From Mayamaea pseudoterrestris (lineage: Eukaryota; Bacillariophyta; Bacillariophyceae; Sellaphorales; Sellaphoraceae), in assembly GCA_027923505.1 (NCBI GenBank), contig BROI01000001.1, positions 461,501 to 525,500 of the forward strand: a stretch of 64,000 bases of DNA. Reading direction: 5' to 3'. Shown here in pieces: positions 36,600-46,598 of this stretch. Position 1 is the first letter of the stretch, and each line of letters begins with the position of its first letter. A model generated the notes under the pieces. That model did no database searches, had not been told where the DNA came from, and saw nothing but the letters and a program-made list of their open reading frames with translations. The position numbers and the translations under genes are program-made.

Positions 36600-38504
36600 T
36601 CAAGTCCACGGCAACCAGTTGGGATGCATAATGATTCCCAGTAAATTGTAGAGTAAACAGTATCCTAAAACTGCTTCGCCAATCCACCACTTTTGTTTGT
36701 AGTTGCCTTGGTCATTCGTCGCGGAAACGAGGACGGTCATGCACCAATACAGAGCTGGACAAGTGCTGCACAGTAGTCGTGTGGTAATTTGAACGTGGGC
36801 CACAAACAGCCCAAGCAAGGTGGCTGCGCATAGGACGGCGTAATGGCCGAGTAACTGATGGCTGCCGACAAGTACGTTCGCAGGTGACGAGTCGTCGAAA
36901 CCAGCGTTAGATGGTCCTAACATCCTCGACGTCTCGAATGCTATTAACGAGGATACCGCCCAATCGACGACTTGTCGAACAAAACCATGTCGAGGCAAGG
37001 CTGAGCCGTAGTGTCGCTGTGATTTCCGCCTTTTAAACCTCGTCCAGCTCATCTTGATCCAAGACGCAACACCAAATGTTGCAATCATAATGATGGGAGC
37101 AGCAAGAAGGAAATTCGGTAGCTGCTTTAAAGCAAAATATCGCAGGAAACCTACATTCCAGTACTTTCGTTGGACGTGCGTATACAAATCAAATGGCCAA
37201 GCAATAACCGATCCTCTTACCTCCATTGCATGGGAACACCAATCTGGTCGTTCAGGTGCAGCCTCCTCGAGAGGAGAAACATTAAAAAGCAGCTGGCCCA
37301 ACAATGGGTGAACATTCCCAATATTTGTGTTGACGAAACAATGATTCGCAGTTCCACGTAAATTGTGCATCTGCAGCGTCAATCGGAGGCACAGCAACAA
37401 GAACAGAATTCCTTTGAATACCAGCCAGGTGCTCCTTCTTCGTAATGCAGCTCCCATGTCCACAAGAAACATGTATCCAAAGTACAAAACCCCGTTGCTG
37501 CGAATGCAGGCGGCAAAGAACCAACACGTTCTGGCCAAAAGCAGCACGGCGGCATGGGCCTGCAGCAAGTGCGCGGCTGAACCCCAAAAGACAAACGCAC
37601 AAAACAAGGATTCCGAATATGCCGCCGAAAAGAAAACGTTGGCTGGATTGATGATGAAAAGCAGTGTCGTTCGCGTCGCCCAGTGAATGGCTTCAGTCTT
37701 GTCAAGGTGACATGAGCTGTCCCCATCCACCTTTTTGTGGTATGATTGCTCATGCGACTCGAGTAATTCCAGCGTTATTTGAAAGAGGCTTTTAGTCGCA
37801 AACAGAAAGCAGATTGTGTTTACTATCAGTGCAGCCAGCGTCAGTGTTTGTTCACAGGTTGCTGGCAAAATGGCATCCGGCAAGAGTAGCATTAGCACCG
37901 CAGTCACTGCTTCAATCACGGCCGGATAGAATGGTAGAAACGCATGAGCTTGTTCCGACTCGATCCACTTGTCGTTACTGTTTATTGTTTCATCGGAGGT
38001 ATCCAGTCGCGGATGATACAACTGCGGCCAATGCGCCAATCGCAAAAACCGAGCAGCGTCCCAACGTGTCAAGGGTACAAGCAGAAGCGGATATATATGA
38101 CGCTGCAGCAGATTGCGGCTCTGTGCATTCCGATTCAAAGGCAGATAGCATTTTTCAGTATTAGTTTCGTTCCATGAGCAGTGCGCTCCTCGATATAATT
38201 TGCATTGGCAGTAGGAACCTCTCGTTGCAAAGCAGTCACTGTCGACGCGAAGGTCAAAGGCTACCACTGACTCGTCGCTATGAAAATCAGGTAGAATGAT
38301 AGAGGATGTGCCCATTGCCAGTATAAAAAATATTCTCACTATCAAAGCTCGAAAGACAAGCCGCCGAGTGACAAGTTTTATTGTAGACTGAGGTACGATT
38401 TGATCCATTGACGACGAGTCGTCGGCAATCGTGTCGGGTATGTTGCATATCGAGTCGGCTTGCCGCCAAAATAAGCGCACAAGACTCCATTTCGATTCTT
38501 TCAT
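36600..38504 (-). CDS. PIGV: GPI mannosyltransferase 2 (PIG-V/Gpi18)
   Basis: 634-residue single exon. PIG-V adds the second mannose to the GPI anchor in the ER lumen, using dolichol-phosphate-mannose. It is a multi-span protein; family motifs are in order: TRWDAARFLRLA (with the essential W-D), EQAHAFLPFYPAVI, INPANVFFSAAYSESLFCAF, CIRSNGVLYFGY, and KYWNVGFLRYFALKQLPNFL followed by LAAPI. It is longer than the human (493) or yeast (433) enzyme because of an acidic N-terminal cytosolic stretch and insertions in lumenal loops. An insertion between the first helix and WDAARF contains several Cys (CFATRGSYCQCKLYRGAHC). It is divergent from the coiled-coil gene with a 255-bp shared promoter. Confidence 0.9.
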   Translation of the reverse strand: MKESKWSLVRLFWRQADSICNIPDTIADDSSSMDQIVPQSTIKLVTRRLVFRALIVRIFFILAMGTSSIILPDFHSDESVVAFDLRVDSDCFATRGSYCQCKLYRGAHCSWNETNTEKCYLPLNRNAQSRNLLQRHIYPLLLVPLTRWDAARFLRLAHWPQLYHPRLDTSDETINSNDKWIESEQAHAFLPFYPAVIEAVTAVLMLLLPDAILPATCEQTLTLAALIVNTICFLFATKSLFQITLELLESHEQSYHKKVDGDSSCHLDKTEAIHWATRTTLLFIINPANVFFSAAYSESLFCAFVFWGSAAHLLQAHAAVLLLARTCWFFAACIRSNGVLYFGYMFLVDMGAALRRRSTWLVFKGILFLLLCLRLTLQMHNLRGTANHCFVNTNIGNVHPLLGQLLFNVSPLEEAAPERPDWCSHAMEVRGSVIAWPFDLYTHVQRKYWNVGFLRYFALKQLPNFLLAAPIIMIATFGVASWIKMSWTRFKRRKSQRHYGSALPRHGFVRQVVDWAVSSLIAFETSRMLGPSNAGFDDSSPANVLVGSHQLLGHYAVLCAATLLGLFVAHVQITTRLLCSTCPALYWCMTVLVSATNDQGNYKQKWWIGEAVLGYCLLYNLLGIIMHPNWLPWT

Positions 38505-38681
38505 TTCCCTACTGATTGTTAAACATACATGATCCCGGCGTCGAATGAAGAGTCAGCGGCGCGGCAGCAATTCCTTTCCATGGCAAAATCGTGCCGACGG
38601 CCAGAATTCAACGAAAACGTCAGAAATGTCACACTACCACACAAGTCCAAAACGTCTTCAGCGTCGGATAAAAGCAATGCA

Positions 38682-38689
38682 TGACGTCA
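38682..38689. promoter_or_regulatory. TGACGTCA (CRE/bZIP-type) site in divergent promoter
   Basis: A perfect palindromic octamer 70 bp upstream of the coiled-coil gene and 178 bp upstream of the PIG-V gene. It is a second instance of the element seen at 4562. Regulatory role inferred. Confidence 0.35.
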
Positions 38690-38759
38690 TCAGTAACGTC
38701 GCATCGCTAAAAAAATCACGCGACCCATCCACCCTCCACAAAGCAAACAATCATGCACC

Positions 38760-41700
38760 ATGGCGCCGTCGTCCTCTAACGGTACTAGCGAAACCACGGA
38801 CATTGTCGCGCTAGTCAACTGGCTGCAGACATTTTCTTCCTTTACTCATCGGATTGTGAATGGACATGATGGAGAGATTGCCTTGGAGACAGTCTTGGAT
38901 GCGCTCGGATCGCAGGCAGTCGCAAGGTATGTGAATGGCAAACAAATTACAAATTATACTGAAAGCTACATGACAAATCAGATACTCACTCCGCTAATCT
39001 ATTCATGCTTTAGATCCATATTAAAGATAGCCGATGAAGTTTGCAGCGCGCCGACCGACGACAATCACGCGCCATCTGAGAAACAATCGGCCGATGAAAT
39101 TTGGACGTCTCTTTTGATTATGACGTCGACACGAGCTCGTCCGCTCGTTGAGAGCCCCGTTACGGATAGAAAGCAAATGTCTCCGACGCGGCTCAAAATT
39201 TATGTCATGTCGAATCTACTGGATTGCGCCGTGCAGTGCCAAGACTTGCAGCGGCGACGCCTTTACATTGAAGCCATCATGAGCCTCCCCAAGCCGGTAC
39301 AACAATTGCTCATGTCTTTTATTGAGAAGCGGACTAGAACGCCAATAATGAATAGGACGCCATCCCGAAGCAGCAACGGCAGTGGTTCCAAAGTCAGCAG
39401 CAACAGTGGCGGTGCTGGCAGTGACTCCAAGCGTCGACCTTCTTCAGAAACGAAAGCAGAGGTACGCACACCGTCGCAGCAATCCACTCCTCCTCGCAAC
39501 GCATCAAACAATCGTTTGATTGCTCCCAATGCCTACAATACGCCTCCGCGATCATCTCGCGCTCGACCAAACTCGTCTCCGAGCGGATACACTCCAGCTT
39601 CCACTCGTCCGCGGACTGCAAATAATGATGGCAGCATGCTGACACCAGGCACTTTGGACTCGCCCAATGCCATTCAAACCATATTCAGCGACTTGCAGTC
39701 ACGCAACGAAAAGCTCCAAAAGGTTGTGGAAACTTACAAGAAGCGTGAGTCGGACCTTCAAACCAATCTTGATACCATTCACGGCGACTACCGCAAGCAA
39801 ATGCTACAACTCGAGCATGGCCAGCGCGACGAACTGCAAGGACTCGAAGCGGAATACGAGGAGCGCATCCGCACCATGACGTCAGATTTGCAACGCTATC
39901 AAAACTTGGCCGAGCAAGGCGAGCGCGCCATGAAGGAACTTGCCACTGCGCGCGACGAGGTGGACGTTTTGCAGCACAGCGCCGCCGCGTTGAAGGAGAC
40001 GCAGGAAAAGCTTCGCCGCTACAAGGAAAAGTATGCCGAGCTGCAGGATATTCGCGATGCCTACAAGAATGAGCAGGACCGACATGCGCTGTCAATTGAA
40101 GAGTGTATTCGTTTAAGCAATGAGCTGGAGCAGCTCAAGGGTTTGAAGCGCCAATTGGAGGAGTACAAGACTCGAGCTCTTCAAGCAGAATGCAAGCTCA
40201 TCGAATGCCAGGACTATCTGCAACAACTAGAGACGCAGACCAATCAGCAATCAACAACGAATGAAATTTTGTTGAAGGGTGCCGCCATGCAGCAGGAGCA
40301 GCTGGAAGAAATGCGTCGACGAATGGAACAAGAAGCGGCTGAACTAGAGGCACACGGGCCAGGTGTTGGAGAAGCTATCAACGAGTTCAATTCAGAAGTT
40401 GCCGGTGAATTAAAACGTCTTCGCAACGAAAATGTACAGCTAAAAGCTTTTGCGTCCAAGCGTGAAAATGATGCGGTCGCTCGATTGGAGCAAGCGCTCG
40501 ACGACGCCAAAGGCATGGCCGAGCAGTACAAGCATGAATTCTTGAATGCTAACCGAAACCTTACGAGTACGCAAGTCAAGCTTAGCGAGAGCGTTGCTCG
40601 TGAGAACATGCTGCAGGACGAAATTCAGCTAGTCAAGCAACGCCTTGATGAGATTGAGCACAGTAAGCGGCTTGTTCAGGAGCGACTAGATCGATGCGAA
40701 CTACGACTGGCTACAACAACGGAGCAGCTGCAAGATGCTGAGAAGCGTCTTGCCGATACAAAAGATGAACTTGAACAGTGGCAGCAGCGGACGCGAAAAG
40801 TGGAGCAAGAGTCAGCAGAGCATTTGAGAAAGTGGCAATCGGCGCAGCGGGAACTCTCCGAGACACTACGCGAATTAGAAGGAACTGGACAGATGGTTTT
40901 GGAGCTACAGGAGCGCCTTTCGTACCAAGAAGAGCAAGCCGAGCTTATGGAACGCAACGAAGCAAACCTTCGGCAGTCGATTCGCGAGAAGGAATCTACG
41001 ATTGCTGACATGCAGCGCCAGTATGATGACAAGGACAAGTCGCTTGCGGATGCCTGCCGTAGAATTGAGGAGATTCGCGGCCAGCTAGACCGTGCCAACG
41101 ATACTGTCGAGAAGGCCAAGGCGGACAATGCAAAACTATCAAGTCAGCTTGAAAATGAGCGTCAGGCCCGCTATGACGCCGAAGAGGAGGCACACACGAC
41201 ATTGGAAGAAACACGCAAGCTACTTGAACAAAAGCACAAGAGAGAGATAAACGAGATGATTGGGAATATGAACTGCCAACTCGATGACGAGCGTCGCGAA
41301 AGTCGACGAAAAGATGATGACCATAACAAGCGGATGAAAGACTTGGACGAAAACTGGAGAATGCAATATGAGGAACTTGAAAAGCGGCTAACCGACGCAA
41401 TCAAACAGACGCGACAAGAAATGCAGCAGCGTGTCGATCAACTCAAGCAGGAGCACGAGGCCGAGCTCCAGAAGTGCCAAGCTGAAGCAGATGCATCCCA
41501 GCAGAGCATAATTGACAAAGGGAATTCAATGCTGCAAGCGGCACAGACACAGGCAGAACAGGCGAATCAGTTGCATCAAGAGCAGATTCAAGCCGTCGAG
41601 CAAGAGAAGGAGGAACTTGAAGCTATTCTCCGTCAAAAGATCAACTCATTGAAGGGAAATCTCATCGAAACGACCGATCAAGTCATCTCTTTCAAGCGGG

Positions 41701-42902
41701 AACATGACAATGCCCAAACGCAATTGAGAAACATAGAGCGCGAAAAACAGCAACTACGAGATGACAATGATCGTTACAAGCGTCAACTTGGTGGTCATTT
41801 TGGTACCGACGGCTCTATCCAGGCCCAGTTGGAAAAGCTTCAACTGGAGTATACAGCTGTCGTACAAGAAAATCGCAACCTGAAACAAAGAGCACGTGAT
41901 GAAGGAATTACGGGAGTCGCCATCAACCCAAAATCAGACTCCCCAGATGTTTACCATCGCGGAAAGCGCAATGAATCTTTTCTGCAACAGATGCGTCGAG
42001 ACTACGATGAGCAGATTGATTCTTTGAATGACGAGAAACGTAATCTCGTTATGGAAAAAGCTGCTGCGGCGGTCAATGCCAATAGAGCCGAACAACTAGC
42101 TTGGGAGAAACAACAAGAAGTGGAACGACTTAAAAGAGAGCTGTATGAAGTCAAGATTGCCATTGCTCGAAACAAACGAACGGATCATTCAGTTGACTCG
42201 TCGTTGGGTCCTACTGAAAATTATGCACCAATCGAGGATGCTTCGTTTCTCAGTGACAAGAACACTTCGTTCCACACGGCTCACTCGGGCAACACACCAA
42301 CTCAGTCAAAAACACCGGAACGTCCTCGTCTTCGAACACCCAATCATTCGCCGTCCATCGAAGTGGCGCTCAAGCATCGCGAAAGCCAAGAAAAGAAGCT
42401 GCGGTCACGCATATCCATGCTTACTCAAAGTACTCCTCCGCCTGCCTCGCCTCCGCCCCGTATGACTCCTCCGCATCGTGCTAATGGCTACCCTGCCCGA
42501 TCAATCAGCGGTCAACGATACAAGGTTGGCGTATCTTTGCTCGATTCTGAGCTGAATGCTGCAAACAACCAGCAAAACAAAAACGTGCTGAGTCCTACCA
42601 ATAAGCATGTCAACCAGCAGCGTCCCTCACAGCCGTACCCTGACCCTTTCGGTCTGGGGAGTAGTAAAGTTGCTTCTGCTTCATGGCAAGATAGCTCTCG
42701 CAATAAAAATGTCACAAACCGCAATGTCAGTCAACAACGATCCGTGTACGATTACCCAGATCTTCTCGGCCTTGGATCTACCGGTAGTAGCATAGCTCCA
42801 GCAAGTGCACACGACAATGAATCTAATTACTCGGACATGGGGCGCTGGGACTTAGATCGGGATGTGAAGGCCGCCGAAAAACCAAAAAATTGTCAGATTT
42901 AG
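38760..42902 (+). CDS. Long coiled-coil protein, Hook-like N terminus
   Basis: Exons 38760-38926 and 39014-42902; 1351 residues. The intervening 87 nt (GTATGT...TTTAG) is a multiple of three without a stop, so the frame also reads through. It is called an intron because it carries canonical ends, is AT-rich, and its removal gives the smooth AVAR-SILKIADEV. Residues 1-160 are helical and resemble a shortened Hook/CCDC88 domain (DIVALVNWLQTFSSFTHRIV at the start, VMSNLLDCAVQCQDLQRRRL later). Residues 170-280 are Ser/Pro-rich with TPPR repeats. Residues 285-1130 are almost continuous coiled coil (leucine heptads, KRLADTKDELEQWQQRTRKV). The tail is disordered with two similar motifs (YPDPFGLGSS, YPDLLGLGST). 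A microtubule or cargo-adaptor role is a guess. Confidence 0.75.
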   Translation: MAPSSSNGTSETTDIVALVNWLQTFSSFTHRIVNGHDGEIALETVLDALGSQAVARYVNGKQITNYTESYMTNQILTPLIYSCFRSILKIADEVCSAPTDDNHAPSEKQSADEIWTSLLIMTSTRARPLVESPVTDRKQMSPTRLKIYVMSNLLDCAVQCQDLQRRRLYIEAIMSLPKPVQQLLMSFIEKRTRTPIMNRTPSRSSNGSGSKVSSNSGGAGSDSKRRPSSETKAEVRTPSQQSTPPRNASNNRLIAPNAYNTPPRSSRARPNSSPSGYTPASTRPRTANNDGSMLTPGTLDSPNAIQTIFSDLQSRNEKLQKVVETYKKRESDLQTNLDTIHGDYRKQMLQLEHGQRDELQGLEAEYEERIRTMTSDLQRYQNLAEQGERAMKELATARDEVDVLQHSAAALKETQEKLRRYKEKYAELQDIRDAYKNEQDRHALSIEECIRLSNELEQLKGLKRQLEEYKTRALQAECKLIECQDYLQQLETQTNQQSTTNEILLKGAAMQQEQLEEMRRRMEQEAAELEAHGPGVGEAINEFNSEVAGELKRLRNENVQLKAFASKRENDAVARLEQALDDAKGMAEQYKHEFLNANRNLTSTQVKLSESVARENMLQDEIQLVKQRLDEIEHSKRLVQERLDRCELRLATTTEQLQDAEKRLADTKDELEQWQQRTRKVEQESAEHLRKWQSAQRELSETLRELEGTGQMVLELQERLSYQEEQAELMERNEANLRQSIREKESTIADMQRQYDDKDKSLADACRRIEEIRGQLDRANDTVEKAKADNAKLSSQLENERQARYDAEEEAHTTLEETRKLLEQKHKREINEMIGNMNCQLDDERRESRRKDDDHNKRMKDLDENWRMQYEELEKRLTDAIKQTRQEMQQRVDQLKQEHEAELQKCQAEADASQQSIIDKGNSMLQAAQTQAEQANQLHQEQIQAVEQEKEELEAILRQKINSLKGNLIETTDQVISFKREHDNAQTQLRNIEREKQQLRDDNDRYKRQLGGHFGTDGSIQAQLEKLQLEYTAVVQENRNLKQRARDEGITGVAINPKSDSPDVYHRGKRNESFLQQMRRDYDEQIDSLNDEKRNLVMEKAAAAVNANRAEQLAWEKQQEVERLKRELYEVKIAIARNKRTDHSVDSSLGPTENYAPIEDASFLSDKNTSFHTAHSGNTPTQSKTPERPRLRTPNHSPSIEVALKHRESQEKKLRSRISMLTQSTPPPASPPPRMTPPHRANGYPARSISGQRYKVGVSLLDSELNAANNQQNKNVLSPTNKHVNQQRPSQPYPDPFGLGSSKVASASWQDSSRNKNVTNRNVSQQRSVYDYPDLLGLGSTGSSIAPASAHDNESNYSDMGRWDLDRDVKAAEKPKNCQI

Positions 42903-43042
42903 TCATCACAGCGCAAAACGCCGTAAGATATAGTCATTTATTATGATTAAATACGAATTACCAATTTATATTATGCTTGCTACCCCAAGCGCATTGCCCA
43001 TTTCTTCGAGTCTAAGCGGTTATTACGAGCTGGTGTGTTTCA

Positions 43043-44575
43043 TTAATCATATTCAAGCTCCAGTCCAACTCGACATGGGTTGGTAAATTGCGGTCGCCAC
43101 TCGTAGACAGCCATGCCAAGTCCATCTGTTGTATAGCATGCTTTTACTGTCTCTTGCCAAAAGAAAAATACTGGTCGGCCATCTGCATCAAGCTTCGGCT
43201 TGTAACCATCTTGTACCACCACTTGCTCGTATAGGCGTTTACGAACGGCTGCTATTTCTTCGTCCTGTGGAGAGGGACCAGCATACGGCACCGTCGCCAC
43301 TCTTCGCTCCGGTACATATACATATGTTGATTGCGGCATGGCCTCTTGCATCATTTCCGGATCTGGCCCCGGCAAGAGCAAGTTCATATTTGCAGCTAAG
43401 GTCTCCACTGCAACAGGTATAAGCCAGGAGATGACTCGGTTGGTCTGTTGCTTGCTATTGGAAATACTTATTTGGATGGGACTGCATGGCGTGTAGTCTT
43501 GCTTTTGTGGTCCCATTGTTTTTATGGCTGTTGCAAATGCATGATTGGGAATCGTTGACGCCGTACCGTCGTTGCGGTCCCAAAGATCATCCAGCGAGGC
43601 TTGCACATACCATCGTGGCGGCAAGTCTAGCAGTTCATAGGATTTCGGCAAGAAGGATGACTTTCGCGACGAGGATGGCAGTTTCGGCGACAGTTCACAG
43701 ACTGGTGTCATGCCAATGTGGTAAACGTCCCAGAATCGAGGCAGCCACTGCGATGTCATGGACGCGAGCAGGTCCGAGTCGTCGAGCATATCAGTTTGCT
43801 TTGTGATTATCATTCTTTTCTCAGTTTCGTTGCCATTGCCTTTGACGATGAATCGACTTGATCCAGTTAGCAAGATGCGAGGCTCCCAGAAAATGGGCCA
43901 AAGAAGGGAAATCTCCCATCGCAGTTCATACTTGAATGTTCCAGCAGCAGCACCTGGAATGGCTCGACCTCCAGTCACTGCAACATGAATCTGCCGATAA
44001 AATTCTTTAGCAGCTTGTAGTTCCTGTAACGGCTGATGATTGGATTTAGTCTTGATCAATGGCGTCTCCCAGACGAGGTTCAACGCATATGCAAAGGAAG
44101 TTGAAGACGCAGAAGCAGAAGCTGACATTACTCCATTTATCGCTTCCTGTAATAGTTTAGCAAATGCTGCAGTCGCCTCCGAGTCAAAGGCCTTGCTCGC
44201 TGTTATGGAGAACCTATCCAATGTTCCACTCGCTTCCAATTCCTCGCCTGCCTTTGCCTCGGCCACTGGATCGTAGAATTCCTGCTTCTCGGTGCTTCCT
44301 CCAAAGAATTCGGCGCCTCCAATGCCTGCTGGAGCATCAAGGTCTTCTAAGAGATCCCCACTGACGCTTGCTGATTCGGTTTCGACGTCGGGTGGACTGT
44401 TCGACGCAAGTAGAATGACGTGTTGCCAATGTTCACGCCGATACTGATGTGACTCCCTAGCGCTGGGTTGACACCGTCGTCGAAGCGGTGAAACGGAAGC
44501 AACCCAAGCTTCACTTGCTAACACCAATAGAGCCAAGCATATAGCCAAGCATATAGCTGTCATTAGTTGCGTCAT
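43043..44575 (-). CDS. Plastid-targeted protein of unknown function
   Basis: 510-residue single exon. The N terminus (MTQLMTAICLAICLALLVLA) is a signal peptide ending SEAW, an acceptable variant of the plastid ASAF junction with Trp at the cleavage site. An Arg/Ser/Gln-rich transit region follows (SPLRRRCQPSARESHQYRRE). The mature part includes an acidic linker, an Ala/Ser-rich helix, and a domain with YELRWEISLLWPIFWEPRIL and LTGSSRFIV. That resembles the DUF2358/NTF2-like fold of plastid proteins. It ends in GLGMAVYEWRPQFTNPCRVG. I am not certain of the family. No transmembrane helix is seen after the signal. The stop is 140 bp from the convergent coiled-coil gene. Confidence 0.7.
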   Translation of the reverse strand: MTQLMTAICLAICLALLVLASEAWVASVSPLRRRCQPSARESHQYRREHWQHVILLASNSPPDVETESASVSGDLLEDLDAPAGIGGAEFFGGSTEKQEFYDPVAEAKAGEELEASGTLDRFSITASKAFDSEATAAFAKLLQEAINGVMSASASASSTSFAYALNLVWETPLIKTKSNHQPLQELQAAKEFYRQIHVAVTGGRAIPGAAAGTFKYELRWEISLLWPIFWEPRILLTGSSRFIVKGNGNETEKRMIITKQTDMLDDSDLLASMTSQWLPRFWDVYHIGMTPVCELSPKLPSSSRKSSFLPKSYELLDLPPRWYVQASLDDLWDRNDGTASTIPNHAFATAIKTMGPQKQDYTPCSPIQISISNSKQQTNRVISWLIPVAVETLAANMNLLLPGPDPEMMQEAMPQSTYVYVPERRVATVPYAGPSPQDEEIAAVRKRLYEQVVVQDGYKPKLDADGRPVFFFWQETVKACYTTDGLGMAVYEWRPQFTNPCRVGLELEYD

Positions 44576-45136
44576 GTTCGCTCAAGTATGACAAGCTTTC
44601 CTTGTATCTGGAATGCGATTGAAGTGATGGGCGAACGACGGAACGAAGCAAACGAGCGGTGATTTGACGGGTTCCGGTGAGACAGAATCCTAAACCACTA
44701 CGACTGCAATGAGCTATGCATTCCCAGCCAAGTTAAAGTCAACGACCATGGCGCACAAATGCCATATCCATGCCAGATACAATTATTTCAAGCGAAAGAA
44801 TGATGGTTGGATCTTGTTGTGTTTTGCAATGTCATTCATACTTCGCCGCGTCGCATCAGCTGTGGACTAAGCTCCCATGCCGATGTAGTAATTGATCGTC
44901 GCGACAGTGTATAAGCTTGCTCCTACTTTCTTATTACTTTTTAAACGACATCTAAAAGGTTGTACAGTACAAACAACTGTTCCGGTAACTTGGTTGACAA
45001 ATCGAAGAATGCTGCGATGCCAAGTCAGAGATCCCAAGATTCTGTTGTACCCGTTCTTCGATAACAGTCACTGGTGATCACACGGAAATATGCTACCGGT
45101 TCTGTGCAAAGCCTTTGGAGTCCACTCACAGTCGGT
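44576..45136. other. Intergenic spacer
   Basis: About 560 bp upstream of the plastid-protein gene; nothing recognised. Confidence 0.5.
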
Positions 45137-45610
45137 TCACATTTCAAGCAGAAACGGCATGATTTCCTCGTCCTGTTCGTTGGCACTCGCACATTTCGTC
45201 AATGACGTTTCAAAGCAATATAGTGAACGCATACTACCATTTCTGCAATCATCGTTTCTTGTTCGAAAGACATTTTGTAGACTCATACTGTTAGCCCGCC
45301 GGCAGAAACAGTCCCGCGTGGTGCACTGGCTTTTCCGAATGCCGTGGACAATGCGCTGAAACATGGCATAGTCGCGATGATCAGCCAGTAGTTCTTCTTC
45401 GTCAAGCTTACTTTCCGATATGGTTCGTCCATTATCAGCACTAATTGGAATGTTTTCGGACCGACGCAACGTCGAAGCTTGCACTGATGATCCGCACTTA
45501 TCGCAGCAAGAATTTTCCTTCTTTGGTTCGACGGAATTGCGCAATGGCCTCGTTTGGCCTGGAACAGATACCGACGCGCCAGCAACATGATGCATGATTG
45601 TATATGCCAT
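45137..45610 (-). CDS. Small hypothetical protein (possible diatom-specific regulator)
   Basis: 157 residues from the ATG at 45610 (a second at 45595). The central motif DHRDYAMFQRIVHGIRKSQ resembles a D-x-x-M-x-x-R-I-V helix I associate with small diatom-specific proteins. The C terminus DEEIMPFLLEM is an acidic and hydrophobic tail of the transactivation-domain kind. The N-terminal half has a CCDKCGSS zinc-like pair. There are nine Cys in all. No intron, signal peptide or membrane segment. A nearby overlapping frame (45283-45762) is less convincing. The gene is isolated, with about 0.5-1 kb of noncoding DNA on each side. It could be a chance frame. Confidence 0.45.
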   Translation of the reverse strand: MAYTIMHHVAGASVSVPGQTRPLRNSVEPKKENSCCDKCGSSVQASTLRRSENIPISADNGRTISESKLDEEELLADHRDYAMFQRIVHGIRKSQCTTRDCFCRRANSMSLQNVFRTRNDDCRNGSMRSLYCFETSLTKCASANEQDEEIMPFLLEM

Positions 45611-46598
45611 ATTGAACTCAAGAGAAGTAAATCAATGCTATCGTAATGTACTTGCACGGCTACGGGATGTTGCTTGATGAAAGGAACGCGACAGTGACGA
45701 TGGCTCCTGTCCATGTACACTGGTAGTGGCTTACATATTCTTCGACTGGTGCTTGGTGTCAACCACTGGAATCACCTTCACGTAGCGCGAGCGTGCATAA
45801 AGTGATTACAAACAAGGCGCTTTATACATTATTGTTTGACGGCAGCGGCCCTTTTTGGCAATGCGCGTGCCTCGTTTTGGCCTCGTCATTGTTATGCGCG
45901 TCGGTCCGGTAGTGAAAACGACTCCGATCTGGCATTGAAAAGTGAAACAGAGACGTGCGTTATTTTGCTACTGCGGCGCAAAGCCATGCGAAGCGACAGC
46001 CATTCACCATGGACTGTGTCGAGAGAGCGGCGTCATTGTGATTGGTACGAAGTGATAATATATTATAAAGGTAAATACAGCTAGCGATTTAAAGGATATC
46101 AATTGCGCGACAATGCGCTGGAAGACGAGAAGCGTGATTTGCGAGTGCGAGTGCGAGTGCGAGTGCTGCTTGATTGTTGCGTGAAAGGATTTGCTTCACG
46201 GGTGCCGGGCGACGCGTGATGCGTGATGCTGGAGACTCGAGGCAGGCAGCGTCGTGAGAGGTCAAGGAGACGCTTTTGATGATTTGAACACTGGGCTGCG
46301 TGGAGCAGCATGAATGGAAATAAACTTTAGGTTGAACGGCCGCAATGTTCCGACGCGAATTGAGAGCCATTTCGTGCTTGTACAATTTAAATTCTTCATG
46401 AGCGCCTTTCGTATCTTCTTTTGTAAATAAAGAGACTTTCGCCTAGAAAGAGAGAGCTTTTGTTTGCGCTATGTTAATGCGCCCTTGCTTTCGTCGTACG
46501 ACAAAATCTCACGCGTCACGCGCGATCTTTGCTTGTTTCACGCAGAGAGTGCACGCAGCAGAACAAGCTTGACGGTTTACGCAACAAGTCCGCTTCCC
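45611..46598. other. Intergenic spacer, about 1 kb
   Basis: It separates the small minus-strand gene and NUP98-96. It contains one hexanucleotide repeat (46141-46166). The NUP98 frame is open back to 46464, but without an ATG before 46599. Confidence 0.5.
46141..46166. repeat. (GCGAGT)4 hexanucleotide microsatellite
   Basis: Four perfect GCGAGT units plus GC, in noncoding DNA upstream of NUP98-96. Confidence 0.85.

Noticed and set aside
39394-41404. Several 70-150 codon minus-strand frames
   Set aside because: Shadows of the coiled-coil gene; Ser/Arg/Cys-rich composition typical of antisense coiled-coil codons.
45283-45762. 159-codon minus frame overlapping the small gene at 45137
   Set aside because: Different frame of the same DNA; Arg/Cys-rich without a motif. 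The 157-residue frame is the better candidate.
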